From assembly GCF_002288925.2 (NCBI RefSeq), contig NW_022098037.1, positions 2,382,384-2,446,383 on the forward strand: a stretch of 64,000 nucleotides of DNA, in the 5' to 3' direction. Below the pieces are notes generated by a model. It worked only from the letters and a program-made list of their open reading frames with translations. It ran no database searches and was not told the DNA's origin. Below are positions 23,801-38,800 of the stretch, piece after piece. Origin of the DNA: Delphinapterus leucas. Lineage: Eukaryota; Chordata; Mammalia; Artiodactyla; Monodontidae. Numbering within the stretch: the stretch's first letter is position 1; each line of letters begins with the position of its first letter. A program made the position numbers and the translations under genes.

Positions 23801-26800
23801 AGCTTGGTGAAGGGGTAAGTGTTTTGTTTTTTTTTAACTTTTAAAAATCTTAGTTTTGCTTGGGTTGTAATTGCTTATTTATTATGGTGCTGACAACTAA
23901 ATATAAAGGTGTTTAAAAGCAGTATTCTTAACCTGAGCTTAAAATAATAGAGTAACACTTAAAGGTGAAATAAGTGTGCTTACTGAAACATCTTTAGGTA
24001 AAACAATATTGGGTACTAGGGGAGCAATCAAGGACTTACATTTCATCAACTAGGCAGTTACTTTCTCCATTTCCCCTCTGTGGGAGGTTCTCTGGTATTG
24101 CTGTGGTTTTTCAGGATGATGTTCCACCAAGGTCACTGAGTAGATTTGAGCAAAAGAGTCCTAATGATGTAGCCCTACCTTTACTCATTGGACATTGGGC
24201 TCAGGACCATCAGCTAAAGAGCCTTATCTGATGGTAGCCTTCTGCTTTACCTTCTGTCCACATGGTACTGCCTGAGTCTCCCCAAGCTCTCCTGCAACAG
24301 GATGCCTTTGTCCCAGAGCTTTGGTCCCAGAGCATTTAAATGAAGCTCTCACTATATGTTCTTACCCTTTAGTTTTATAAGTTAATCCCTCTGATTCAGG
24401 ATAATGCTGGCTTTCTTATTTCCAATCACACACTTCTTGAAAGCTATTTCCATTTTAAATAAGATCTAAATAAAAAGGAATAAGTAGTTAGTTGGTAGCT
24501 TGTTCTTTTTTTAAATTTCATAGTTTTCATAGCAGACTCTAAACCATTATGAATTGTCGTAATTTTACACACTGGAGTAGATAAGGCAGCCCAATTAATA
24601 ATTGTTCTACTCCAATTACAGTGGAGTAGAACACAGCAGAGCATTGGAATATAAGCTCATCTAATGTAAAAAGGACTTAGGATTTCTATCAGTCCTTTCC
24701 TAAAGGTATCTGTTGGATTGATCTCAGCATCAGTTCCAGCCCACAGATATTAAGAGACTGGGGCGGAGAGAATGTATGCTAAGGGTAGGAATGACGTTTG
24801 CCTATCAACCTCAGTAAGTGAAATTGAGGCAGAGAGTGTCGCTGCGCAATAAAGGCAAACTGTACTCTTCAAGAGCAGGCGGAACATCTTAGTCATCTTT
24901 GGATCTTCAGATCATGTCAAAGGTGGGCAGCAAACATTTGTGAGTTAAATATCAACGTCAAAACAATTTAGATTTCCACCTCTACCACAATTTATATATC
25001 TATCTATCTACACACATGCGTGCGCACACACACACACACACTCTACTTTTATGCGTTGCCTTAGAACCAGTTTGGGACCGTTTTTTGTTGTTAATGTGTA
25101 AAATATAAAAATGACATGATATTTACAAGTGTGACACCACTTTAAGGATTTTGTGAATATTTTACATTAGTTGCTGTAGTTCTGTTTCCCACAGTTAAGT
25201 CATATCAGGATGCAGGTTGATGAAAGTGAGATCATTGTAGATCATTATAATTTAAATCTGCTTTAGTTTACTTACAAAACATTTTACAACCATTGGTTTT
25301 TTTAGTCTTTATTAGTAATTTCTTATAACATATTAGTGTGTTGGTAACCTTTGCTTCATAGGATCCAAGTCCTATTACTTATGTACCATTTGAGATATTA
25401 GACTTTTGCTCATTGGGAAAATAAGGTTCTGTCCTACTTATTTTAACATTATTTTTAAGGTGGAACTTTATTAAGTTTCATATTTATTTTCTTTGATTTT
25501 GTATTTTACCTCTTTAAAGTAGACATATTGGTCTTAACAGTATTATAATGGATACGATAGGCTACTATATAGCCTAGAAATTTGACCTGATGTTATTTTC
25601 AGATTTTAAAATTCCACCCATTGCTTGTGTCTTAGGGTACAGGATTTCTGTAATAACCGCTCAATTTCCGTTAATTATTTAAGTTCATTAGCTACGTTAA
25701 TAATCTATTAACATAAAAAGATCTTCTATCATTATGGTAAGCAGCTATAAATACAGGTTTTGTTCTGAGCCCTTAAGAATAATTTGAGTGGTTTTTGATG
25801 ATTAGAATCCTAATATATTGATCTTTGATGGATGCCCTTCTTCTCTGTTTTCTTTAAAGGTTATTTTGATAGCTCTTAGCACACTGTCCTGATCTGCAAT
25901 GATAACCAGATTCTAACTTTTACTAGTCTGTTTAGACTAAAGTCAATTCCTAGAATGACCTGCAAGAGAATTATAGCGACCATACTGAAACATTGATGGA
26001 ACGTGCTCCTGATATTTTTGTATGTGTTAATAATTTTGACTCAGTCAAAATTTCAGAGCTGGAAGAAGCCTTGGGGGAGGGAGAGGGGGTTATCTGCACC
26101 CTTTTAAGAATCTGGTGCTCTCTTGAGCAGAGGATGTTTTTGAAGATGCAGGACTCTCAAGAATAGTAGATCTGGTCCTCATCTCTCGTTTCTCAGATGT
26201 AGAAATGTAGGCTCGGAAAGGTGAGATGACTTGCCTAAACCTACATAGTTTGCCTTTTAACCTTTAACTAAGTCACAAAATGTCCCCTTTGGAATTCATT
26301 TCTCTTTTTTCCCCTCATGGTATTCAGCTAGAGGTGAGAATAATTAATGTAACTATGCAGTGTATCTGAAAATTAAATAGAGAAAAACATGCAATACTGT
26401 GCTCTTTGTAGCATAGTTACTGATGGTACTACCAGATAGATGACACTCATAGATAATCATTGTGAGAAAAACTTGGTTACCTCTGTACTTTAGCCGTTTG
26501 TTCTATAAATATTTATTGAACATGGATATGGTCTTTGTTCTAAGGAAACTGACATTCTGCTGAGAGACAATAAACTAGTAAACAGAATACTGAGTATAGT
26601 GATAAGTTGTTCTGCAGAGAGCTAAAATAAGATATTGAGATAGCAAGTTAGGTTAAGTGGCCAAGGGAGGTCTCCTGAAGTTGTGGCATTTAAGTTGATA
26701 TCTATTGACGAGAAGCAGCCATTCAAGCCAAGATTCAGGGAAATTAACTTTCCAGGCAAGACTAGCTGTGTAGAAGCCTCGAGGCAAATATAGTGTTTAC

Positions 26801-29800
26801 GGAATGGAAGATGGTCAGTGTGGCTAGAGAATTAGTGGATAAGGAGGAAAACGGTGAGAGACCAGGTAAGAAGGGGCAGATGAATAGGGCTTTGAAAGCC
26901 AGGTTAATGATGAGTTTGGAATTTATTCTAGGTGTGATTGGAAGCCATTGAAGATTTTTAAATGAGAGACACATGATCTGATTTACATTTCTTAGAGGTC
27001 ACTCTACTTATGGAGCATGGGATGTAAGGAAGCAGGAGTGGAAGCAGGACAGCCAGTTAGGAGGCTGCTGTTGTGTTCTGTCAAGGTTTGGATTAGCTAG
27101 CAGTGCTAGCTAATGACAGCAGATAAAGGGGGGCCCATGTGGGATAGATTTTAGGCTTGGAGTTTAGAGAACTTACTGATAGATTGGGCAGAGGGAGAAC
27201 AAGGAATCAAGGTTAATTCTGGACTTTTATCTTGAGGAACTGGATGAATGGGACCTTTACAGTGGTGGGGGAGAGTGTAGAGTTAGGTTCTGATGACATG
27301 ATGTTTGAGACTTGGGCCATTAGGGGGAGATTTGCTGTGACGCTGGACTAGTATCTTATCCTCTTTATAAAACTTTGCCCCTCTGTAAAATGAGGGTTTT
27401 AAGCTAGGCATTCTTTACAGTTCCCTCTACCTTAAGAATTTTCTGAGCTGTGGGTTGATTTTAATGTGAGATATTCTGTGGGAGTCTAAGACCAGGTTTT
27501 ATTAAAGGGAAATATTAAGGGCAAGTAAGCCCTGATGGGAGCCCAAGACTTGCTGGTATTTCCTAAGCTTCCTTTGTCACCACCTTTCTGTGGACTAGAA
27601 CATGAATCTGGTTGATTTCCTTAAAGCCTTTTTGAACACTTTGCAAACTATTGAATCCATGTGACAGATAATGAGAGGTGAATCTTTAGTACAAGAATTG
27701 GCATGTTTATAGCATTTAACTCAACAAATATTTTTCATGTGCTTACCAAGTGTTGGGTGAGACTTGAAAGTCAGCTCTGGGCTCTGTTAGGTTAATGTGA
27801 CTTTTATTTTCTTTAATAGCAAAAGCAGACATGTGTCAGTTTAAATTCAACATCAATGTATTTGGTAAGCGGAGGCCTAAATAACACTGTTAATATTTGG
27901 GATTTAAAATCAAAAAGAGTTCATCGATCTCTTAAGGTAAGCAACTTTTTTTTTTTTTAATCCTTACAGAAATGGGTATCCCACAATGTGTTTATTGGTA
28001 ATATTTACCAAACTCTTAATTTTGAGCTTTTATGATAAAAATAAGCTGCTTCAGAATTGAAGTGAGATTTGTTAGGGAAAAGAAAGATGCTGTGTAGCCA
28101 AAAACTTAATTTTTTTGGTTTATTTTTCCCTCCACATATGTTACTATATTGCTGGGGTTAAAACTTTTTCCTTATTTTTTCACTTTGGTCTGCTCTCGTG
28201 TGAGTGAACCACTTACTTCATTTAAACAAAAATATGGTTTGTTGTCATTAGAGATCTTTTTAAGGCACTTTGAAATAATGAGAGTGGTTTTGGGATGACA
28301 GTATTTGGGGATATGGCTTCTTAGTTCTCTGTTACATTTTGTATGTATGTATTTTCATCTTGGTAATGAAATGTTTCTAAAATAGTTTACTACTGACAGT
28401 TAGTGTTTCTTTAAATAGTTAGCTTTTTGCAGTTTCAGAAAATGAAAATAATCATGAAAGCCCCTGGTCGCGATTGTTTTTTTGGACTTCTGTCTTTTTA
28501 ATATTTGGAAGTTCATTTATTAAATTATTTTTAATTTTTATGTCTTTTAAAAAAGTTTTAATATGCAAAATTTTAAACATATTTTTATCTATACACACAC
28601 ATACCTATATACACAGAGAAAGAACTTCCTTTAACTCATCATCCATGTACTCATCACCTGATTTCAGTGATGATCAACTCATGGCCAGTATTGTTTTATT
28701 TATGTGCTCATCTACTCTCTCATCTTCAGACCTTCAGAGTATTTTGAAGCAAATACCAGAGATCATTATAATTTTATTACATATCTTAATGTCATTGAGT
28801 TATTTCTTACTAGAGAAATAGTATATAGAAGAATGGTTTTCTCTTAGCTAAGTTGAAATATAATCTTATGATTGCTGTTTAAAATATTACTTTTGGAAGT
28901 TCATTATTTTTAAGTATTAACTAAACTTTGAAGAGCCTTCAGGAAAATTGAGAAGTTGCCAGTAATGAGAATACTTAACTTTTATTGAATTCTTTGACAT
29001 GCCAGCCACTGTGCTTAACATATTTATTCTATCTATTCTACAAACTCTGCAGAGCAGGTAGTATTTTTCCTAAGTACAGATGGAGAAACTCCAACTCAGA
29101 GATGTTAAAGAACTTGTTCAATGTCAAGCAACTAGTAAGGGCAAAGATGAGAGGCACACTCAGATATTATTCATTGTTTAATATTTTAAATTATGAAATA
29201 ATTAAAGCTGTTTAGGGGGATATACCTAGTATGAATAAAGAATATCTTAAAGAATTGAGAAGAGATTAGAAGTCTGTGGCCAATTTTGTCACACAGAATC
29301 ACACGTTTTAGGAGCATCACTTATTCCCATCCCTCCTTACATGGCAAAATTCTACTCATTTTTCCATCCTCAGCTGAATTACTTATTTTCCACAGTTGAA
29401 ATCAGGAAGACACGCCTGCCTCTTTACAAAGTCATAGAAATTGTATTGGACCCCACGTTATAATTTCTCAAATGGGAATGATGCACTATATGTCCACTCC
29501 TTCTTTTTCCTTTCTTATCAGATATTCTTTTCCTCAGGATGGCATTTGTTTGATTTAAAAAAGCAGTAAAATGTAAAGGCATTTCCCAGCATGCTTCAAG
29601 GACCATTTGAAAAAGTTGTAAAATAAGTGGAATATTATAGCTACTATTCTTGATATTACATTAATCTAATTACAAGATACAAAGGTTGGTTTGTTTATCT
29701 TATTAAGGTATGACATCAAACTGTTAAAAACTATGCTGATCACTATGCTCCTAGGCTAGATATCTCTAATTTAATTTTGGAAAACATAGTCCTTGTGAAC

Positions 29801-32800
29801 TCAGTTTGTTTAAAACTGAACAGTTTTATTTCCTCAAAGTGGATTCCCCTTTGGATTTGGGAGACAGTCGAGTATAATGAGAGGAAAATAAGCTTTGGAA
29901 TATGACCTGGATTGAATCCTGCCTCTACCACTGGCAGTTCTGTGAGCTTGCACAGTTTCTTAACCTTAGTTAACTCATCTATCAAATGGGGAAAATGGCC
30001 TTGCCTCCCATGATTTTTCTAAAGATTAATAATAATATATAAAACTCCCAGCCTTAGTCAGTACTCAGCAGATGGAAGCAGCAGCCATCAAATCTCAAAC
30101 ATGCTTTGCTCATTCTGGCTTTGGGGCTTTTGTTTTTTGCTCTCTTCTATTTTGCAGTGTCAGTTTTCTTTCTCCTCCCCTAACTTACCTCTTATTACTT
30201 TTTTTAATGTTGAACTCAAGCTTTCTGTCTTCCATAAAGCTTCCTCTGTCAACTCAGTTCACAGTGATAACTCTCTTTCCTCTGACACTTTGCCTCTGCC
30301 ACTCATTTAGCATTCATTCTGCCATTTGCATGTTCACTTAAATGTCCTGTCTTCTCAGTTGAACAGTAATATTCTCAAGGGCAGGGACTCTCATAATAAT
30401 CAACTTGCAATAAATGTTACTTGTCAGTGGAAGTGAATTCTTTAAGGTAGACATAATGCCATTTAGAAAATTACCTTTCCTTTTTGTCTCTTGTTTCAGG
30501 GTGCCTGACCATTATTATGGTTATGAAAAATAACTCTTTGTTCCCTGAAAAGACTAGGTGTTAATCAGATAGTTTACTACTCACTTGAGTAATTTTTTGG
30601 GGGTTATTTGAGGAAAATGTTAAAGCATATATTAGATTGACAAATACATAATAGTTACAAAACATGAAATTTACAAAAAACCGTGAAAATATGCTGTTTG
30701 AAGGTTGTGTGGCACTGTATTTACTTTCATTTCTTTCATTCAGGATCATAAAGATGAAGTAACTTGTGTAACATATAATTGGAATGACTGCTACATTGCT
30801 TCTGGATCTCTCAGTGGTGAAATTATTTTGCACAGTGTAACCACTAATTTATCTAGTACTCCTTTTGGCCATGGTAGTAACCAGGTACAGTATGGATTTA
30901 TTCAAAATAAAGTTGATAAGATAGATTTTTTAATTATCTAACATAAGACAGTGAATTTGAGTTTTTAAAATTGAGTATTTTAAATTTGCATTTAGCTCAC
31001 TCAAACTTAGGTAGCTGTTTTTTAATGGTAGTATGTAAAAGCTAATTCATACTAGATGATGGTGCTTACATGAGTTCGGTTATGCCACTGAATAGTCACA
31101 TGCTCCTAGAACTTAACTATGTATAAAAAATACAGATAATTGTTAATAGGTTAAGCCCAAAACATGGATATTAATTATGACATTATAATTATAGAAGTGT
31201 TGCATAGCTTAATCTATGTCAGCTACAAGACAGGTACTTATGTTCATAAATACTCTGTTTGGTGGACATGGAATAATTGTATTGGGTTGGCAAAAAGTTC
31301 ATTTGGTTAATGAATCCATTGTTCAATAAAGTTCTTGGTGAAAATGAAAAATGTCTTTTATTTTTACTTAAAACTGAATGAGCTTTTTTGACTAACCCAA
31401 TATTGAGGCACAGGGTAAATTGAGTTTTCTTTTTTGTTTGTTTCAAGTATGTGATAGTTAAAGTATCAAAGCATATTTATGTATTTCAGGTTAATACAAG
31501 TATTTAGGGAAAATTTTTATAGAGGAAAATTAGTCAATTACTGATTTTTTTTTCTTTATAAAAAGTTAGTCTATAAAATTCTTAAAAGAATAAATTCAGT
31601 TTCTCAAGAAATCTAATCCTTGGCTAACTTTCCATGAAATTCTCCACAGGAATTTCCAATGAGGTGAAACTTCTTTTAATCTTTTTATTGTAGTCACTTT
31701 GGCCATAAGTATTATTAGATAAAATATGGGAGCTCTTCAATTTTGAAAAGCATTAAAATCATTATTTGAATAGTATTTAGTGTTTAAGGAAAATTTAATG
31801 GATATTAAAAATGTACAGGAAAAAGTCTTTTCTCAGATTTCATATGTATTGAGGTAATAAAAGAGATGTACATATAAATGATTTTATGGAAGATTGATGA
31901 AAAACAGTCTTATGGTGATCCAGAACAGAGAAGACTGTCTGATTGGGAATAAAATAGAGAAAATTGAAGGAGGGAGGATTTCATCTGGGTCTAAGGCTTA
32001 TAAGTGATTTTGTTTTGTTTTGTTTTACTAGTATATAAACTGGTCTCTGACAGTTATTTGATTCTAGCTTGTATTAGGGTTAGCTCTTTACATGTCCACA
32101 TTATAGTTGGAACCGTGTCTTGTTTCTTTGTACTCAGCCATTGTCTAACTTTGTGCCTTATATGGAAAAGATCCTCAATAAATATATGAGTAGATGAATA
32201 CATTTAAAGATAACAAAGATCTTAATAGGCTAATAAAGAACTTTGGGAGAGGGATATTTTATATGGAGGAAATCATATGAAGAAAAACAAGGAGAAGGGA
32301 AAGCGTATGGGTTTTATATAGGGCTAATGTGAGAAAAAGATTAGAAAGGTAAGCAGGAACATAGTGTTGAAGTGGGACTTTGAATGCCAGACCAAAGTTT
32401 GGCTTTTATTTTGGAAGGCATTTAGGGAACTCAGAATTTTTTGATTAGTTGAGTATTAGAATCATAGAAACCCTGAACTGAGAAAAGCCTTTAGAGGTAA
32501 TCTCACTTTCTGCATTTTATGGATGAGGATAAGTGATTTGCCACAGAGAATGTATTAATATTGTCATAAAAATAGGAAATAATATTTTGTTTTTGTCATT
32601 TTTTTGGTTATTTGTATTATGATAATGGAGACATAAAACCTAAGCCCACAGAAGTTGGAACTATTGGGAAAAAATTGTATCTAGTGTTCAGATGCCTTGC
32701 TTTTTAAAGAAATAGAGTAATCTTCTCCTCCTTCTTCCTCTTTTCTCCTTCTTCTTTCTCTTCTTCTTCTCTTTCTCCTTCCTCTTCTTCTCTTCCTCTT

Positions 32801-35800
32801 CCTCTTCCTCCTCCTCTCTTCTTTGGTATATTAGAAGCATCCTAAATTTAGATTTATAAATTCTGGGTTGACTTTTCAGTAACAAATATTAGGTCAGATA
32901 CTACCATGTATATTCTTAGATTTCAGTTTTTATTGTATTTTGCTAGAGAGTTTTCTTATTAAAACAAAAGATGAAGGAATGGTCGTGAAAACATTAGGTT
33001 TGGTTATTACTCTTGGCCTTATTGTGTGTAAAATCTTAAAGTTTTAAAAATTGAGATAACTTACATATAATAAAGTACATATATCTTAAATACACAGCTT
33101 GATGAATTTTTATACATACATACACCTGTGTAACTGCATACTACCAGAATCAAGATACAGAATCTTAATCCTTTCCAGTCACTACCTCATATTTCTTAAA
33201 AGAATTATATGTGTCTGGTTTCTCTTAGTCTTCATTATGTTTGCTTTGTTGCATGGAATAATAGTAGTTCATACTGTTTTACCACTGTGTAGTATTCCAT
33301 TATGTGGATGTGCCACAATTTATTTATCCATTCTACTGTTGATGGACACATGAACTGTTTCCAGTTTGTAGCTATTGTGAGAAAGCTACTATGAATATTC
33401 TTATATAAGTCTTTTTATGGATATATGTTTTCATTTCTCTTGAGTAAATACTCAGGAGTGAAATTGCTTGGTCTTAGGGTAGGCATCAATTTTTACTTTA
33501 TTAAAAATTGCCAAAAAGGTTTTAAAGTGCTTGTGCCATTGTATACTTTTCCCAGCAATGTATGTGAGATCCAGTTGCTCCACGTTTTTGCTCATACCAA
33601 ATATTGTCTATCTTATTAACTTTAACCACTTTGATGGTTGTGTAGTTGTATCTCATTGTGGTTTTAATTTGCATTTTTCTGTGTTGAATGAGTTGGCACA
33701 CTTTTATATACTGTGAGGTCACTGTTCAAGTCTGTTTATCCTTTTTGTTTGGGGTTATTTCTGTTTTTCTGATTGATTTATAGTTTATTGTGTATTCCAG
33801 ATGGAGTCATCTTTTGGATATACACGTTGCATATATCTTCCTTTAGCCTACGGCTTGCCTTTCCACTCTCTTAATGCCTTTAAAAAAAAATGAACAGAAG
33901 TTCTTAAATTTATGTCTGTTACGCTCCATTTCAAATTAATTTTTGTATATGGTGTGAGATGGGGTTCATCTTTCCATGCAGGTATATAGTTATGCCAACA
34001 TTATTTATTACAAAGACCATCCGATTGCCACTGGGGTGAGTGTAGGTGGTGAGAGGGTTCAGAGAGCATTCAGGCAGAGGTTATCACCTTGTAGAATTCT
34101 TACCACCATTTATTGTGTTTCAAGTACAGTGATCATTGCTTTATATTACATTTTCTCATTTATTCTTTGCTACTCACCTGTGAGGTATAGGTTATTCTCA
34201 TTTTACAAGTGAGAAAACTGAGATTCCAGGACTTTCTGATTACAAGATTCTTAATTGACTGATCTGAAGGTCGACTCTTGAAGAGTGGTAGCATTGTTTC
34301 CTTTTGAATCTCTTTCTAGCTTAGAGGCAGCTGAATGTATAAGGATTTGAGGATCCAAACTTCTGGAAACTTTGCAGTATTCTCTTGTCACTTTGTGCAG
34401 GAGTCCAACATTTATTCTTATCTCTTCTTCACATGAAAAAAATGTTTTAATTCTAGGTGACAGGTTGCTGTATTGTTGATTTTCAAAGGATTTTTTTCAT
34501 TGATTACTTTGCATGGCAAAACTGAATATATCTTCTAGTTTAGGAAAACAGTAATGCTCAAAGCTTATCTCTTGTGCAAGGTCAGATGAACCAGAACCTA
34601 GATTTTCACGTTCTTGCTGCCTCTTGCTTGGGCAGTTGGCATCTCTATAAGCTTTTTTGGTATAGCTTTATGTTGTAAATCCCACATTTATTTGGAGAGC
34701 TAGCTGTGTGAGCCTGGGCAAGTGACTTAACTCTCAAGCCTCCTTTTCCTTAACTGTCAAGTGAGAATGAAAATATACTTTCAACAGGGTTTTGTTTGGT
34801 TTTGGTGTTTTTTTTTTTTTTTTTGGTCTAGATGAGATGCTAACATAGTTCCTAACATGTGGAGATTAGGGAACTTTAGTGTGAACTTTTAATGAATAAT
34901 CATATTAATTTACTAAAATAGCTTTTGTGATTTACTTCTGCAAACTGGTTTGAACATCTTTAGGTTTAATGTGTTCCCTCCAAACCCCTGCTAATTAACC
35001 AGTTGTAACTTGACCTCAGTAATCATATTTCGTGTTTTAGAGCAACTTAGAATAAGGAGAGCATTAAAGAAGGTGAAGAAATCGAACTGGAATGTGTTGG
35101 TATTTTTCCCTTTTCCTGGAACAAATGTTTATATATTTTTCGTGTACTATATTATTTCATTTTTCTCTACAGCATTAAAGCAGAGTGCCATGGGTTAGGA
35201 AATACCACTTGGCCTCTTTGTATGTAAGTATGCAGTCTCAGTTTTCTTAGTGAAGAAAGTCACAGTTATGATTTTGTATACTTATGTTTCCATTTTACAG
35301 GCAGCATAATTGAAATCTGTGGAGGTTTTTTTTTTTATAAGATTCCTCACAATTCATTTATGATTTCAAGTATATTAAATATTCATTTTTTAAATTTAAA
35401 CAATGTTCATAAAAATTTCAAGTCTGTTTAAAAATTGACATAATTCAATTCCAATACACTGTCACCCAGCCCATTTTCTACACTGACAGTTTTACTATAG
35501 GGTTTGGGTTTTTGAGAAAAATAGTAGATAGGGCACATATAATGATTAAATTAAAATTTTCTATTTTTGTTTCCGTGAACAATCAAGAATTTGAAATCTT
35601 TAAAAATCATCAAATTGATTTCTTAGCAAAAGTGACAAAACCATGGAGTCTCACTGAATCTGCATTATAGTGAATTTCATATTGGAAATGAGATTGCCTG
35701 AATATATTGAGAATCTTACTTTGAAGTGTCTGAGCTGAATTGAAGCTATTAGTTTTTTGTGGATCGCAGTGTCTGTCTGCAGGGGAGAAAGAGCCTTACT

Positions 35801-38800
35801 GCTTCTGCAGAGCTGCCAGGGCTGCCAGACTCCTTAGAATATAATTGCAAGTCGCTATTTGGCAAGTTCAGCAGCTTAGGCTCACAAATAGGTTAACCTG
35901 TGTTGCCTTTCTCAGACTGCAGCCTTTTTGAAAGCAGTTAAAAAGTGGATCTATTTTATTGATTTCTTAGATTTAAAAGTGATTTTTAAATGCAATGTCT
36001 GTGAGATTTTAAATATAGCATTTTTCAGTATATGTTAAATAAGTCCATTTTCTTCAGTTAAATTTTTGACATTTTAGGTATAGCTTTTGTAAGTATTAAT
36101 AAGCCTTATGAGTATGGAGAGCTGGTAAGTAATTATTAATTACATTTTAAAAATAATTATTTTATCAAGAATGAATTTAATTCCAGTTTAGTTAACTTGG
36201 TTGACTGGTTTTGTTTATACCTGAACTTTGGCACTCAAAAAGTTTGACTGACTACAAAGCTTTATATCAAGAATAGTGGTTTCCTTTATGTTATATGGGA
36301 ATGTTGGTATACAGTTGTATACTATGGTATAATATGTTCTTGCTTCTCTTTATATATTTCTTTAGTATTTGTATACTTTTCTAGCCTTTATATTATGTTT
36401 TTGAGCAGTTTTATGATTGACATGTTGGCATAAAATAAACTTCCATATGTTTATATATTCTTAAAGTATAATTTTTCCTTTTGTTCTTCTCTTCTACGTT
36501 TTAATAGGAAGTGATTTGAAGAATGTTTTCTTGCAGTTTCTCTGTATAGCTCTGTCTTCCTTCCATAAAGTTATAATCATTCTGTTGGTCCAATCTTGTC
36601 TTCTGCTTTATCTTATTAGTGTTCTGTCCCAGGTATTCTCATGTTGCTAGTCTTCATAGCTATAATTTTTAATGGCTACACAATATTCCATTGTTCAAAT
36701 GCCACAGCGTATTTAAACATTTCTGTACTTTAGGTGTTTTCCAAATTTTTATAATCACAAGTAACATATGTTAATATTGTTTCCATAAGTGTATGTTTTC
36801 TGCTTTGACTTTTTCTTTGAGATTACAAATTCTCTTTCAACATAACCCAGTAGCAGCAGGCTCACATTTTCTTTCCTTGAGGAGTTCAAGTGTGTTACTC
36901 TATCATTTTTGGTCTCAAATGTCTGATGATAATTTAAGTATTTTTTTCTTATAAGTCACTTGTTCTTTTTCCCTGTATGTCCAAAAGATTTTTTTTTCCT
37001 TTAAAATTCAGTAATTTTACTAGACTGTGTCTTGGTGTTGGTCATTCTGTATTGTTTTTCATAGGCACATGGTATTCTCAATTAACATGTAGTTTCAAAT
37101 CTTTTCTTCTTTCAGGAAGTTTTCTTGAATTATAGTTTTTAGTATTTGATATTTTCTTTATCTCTGTTTTTTCCTTGTTGGATCTTCTTATCTTCAGTGA
37201 TTTACTACTGTCTCTCAAATCATTTTTAACTTTTTCCTTATTTTTGACTTTTAAAAAGTCTTTCCTTTTGACCTATCTTTACGGTATTATTTGTTGTATT
37301 TATTCGTTCTGTATTCCTTTTACCTTTAATGAAGGCTACATAATGTAGCCTTCATTTTTAAAAGGATTAAAATTTCTAATTGTTTTCCAAGTTCTGACAT
37401 CTCATTTCTGAGTTTTCTAATTCTGATTTATGTTGCTTTTTAAGGTCTTGTATCATTTTATTGTCTTTCTGGTCATCTGTTGAGAATGCCTTTCTTCTTG
37501 TTCTCTTTGTTCTCATAATAACTTTGTATGGGATTTATCTGTGAAGTCAGTTTCCCTGAACTCCTAGACAGAGACGGAGTTTAGAGGGTATCTTTTCTAA
37601 CTTTTCTGAGGTTGCTTGGCTTTGTGCTACTCCTGTACTTGTATGTGAATTTTCACTTTCCTTCAACTATATTGACTCCATCCCATTCAGTTTGTTTCCA
37701 CTCTTAGTAGTGTCTTCTCAGTATGGTGCCCTGACCTGGGAAGGAGATACCTTGGCTGGACAGTTTTGGGAGTTCATTGGAGCTAAACTGCTCTAGCCCT
37801 TCAGACCTTTCTGCAAACCTCTTGCACAGAACCACTAATGCATTGGATATTCCTGGTCTAGCTGATGTTGTCAATTGGTCCCCATGCTTTCCTGTGAATA
37901 CCTTTTGGCTATTTGGGGCTTTTCCTATTCGTAGATCTGTCTCAGTCCCTGTAATTTCCTTCTGCTTCCTCTTGCACAGATACTAATACTATGAAGGACT
38001 ATGGCTGTTAAATGTTTGACTTACTAGTGTGTATTTTGGGGCTCATAGGGATACTTGATAGTCTAGTTTTGTTGTAAATGTTTTCATGGGGTTTTAGTTT
38101 TGCTATTTGGTTTGCTATCTATCTGTAAAACACACACACACATACGCACACACTCACATACTTCTACTCACTGTGCTGGGATTCCCCAAGACCAGGTTTG
38201 ATGTTTCACTAGGAGGACTCACAGGACTCAACATGTAGTCATACACATGGCTATGATTTATTACAGTGAAAGGATACAAAGCAAAATCAGCAAAGGGAAA
38301 AAGGTGCATTGGGTGAAGTCCCAAGGAAGCCAAGTATAAGCTTCCAAGAGTGTTATCTCAGTGGAGAGGATGTACTTAATTTCCCCAGCACCAAATTGTG
38401 ACAACATGTATGGAACATTGTCTACAGGGAAGCTTGTTAGAGACTCACTGGCCAGGGACTTTGTTGGAGGTTGGTTACCTAGGCACCCTCTACCTAGCAT
38501 GTACCGAAATTCCAAACTCTACTAAGGAAAGCAGGTGTTCAGCCATGGTTCAGCCGTAAACCATATCTTTTGCACAAACAGTTTAGGCACGGTGAGCCAC
38601 TCTTGTCAGTCAGTGAGCCACTCTCTTCAGCTGGGGTGGTGGGAACCCTCCAAAAATCCAAGTTCCAAGACTCCAGCCAAGGGCCAATCTTGAAAGCAGG
38701 ACTTTCTAAAGATAAGCAGTCTCAGGCCTGCTTGTGCACACATACACACAAAAATGGGGGGATTCAGGGAGATTAAAAAACTCTGCCACCATCATAACCT

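Noticed and set aside
32688..32885. Glu/Lys-rich low-complexity frame on the - strand
   Set aside because: It is the complement of a pure pyrimidine tract.
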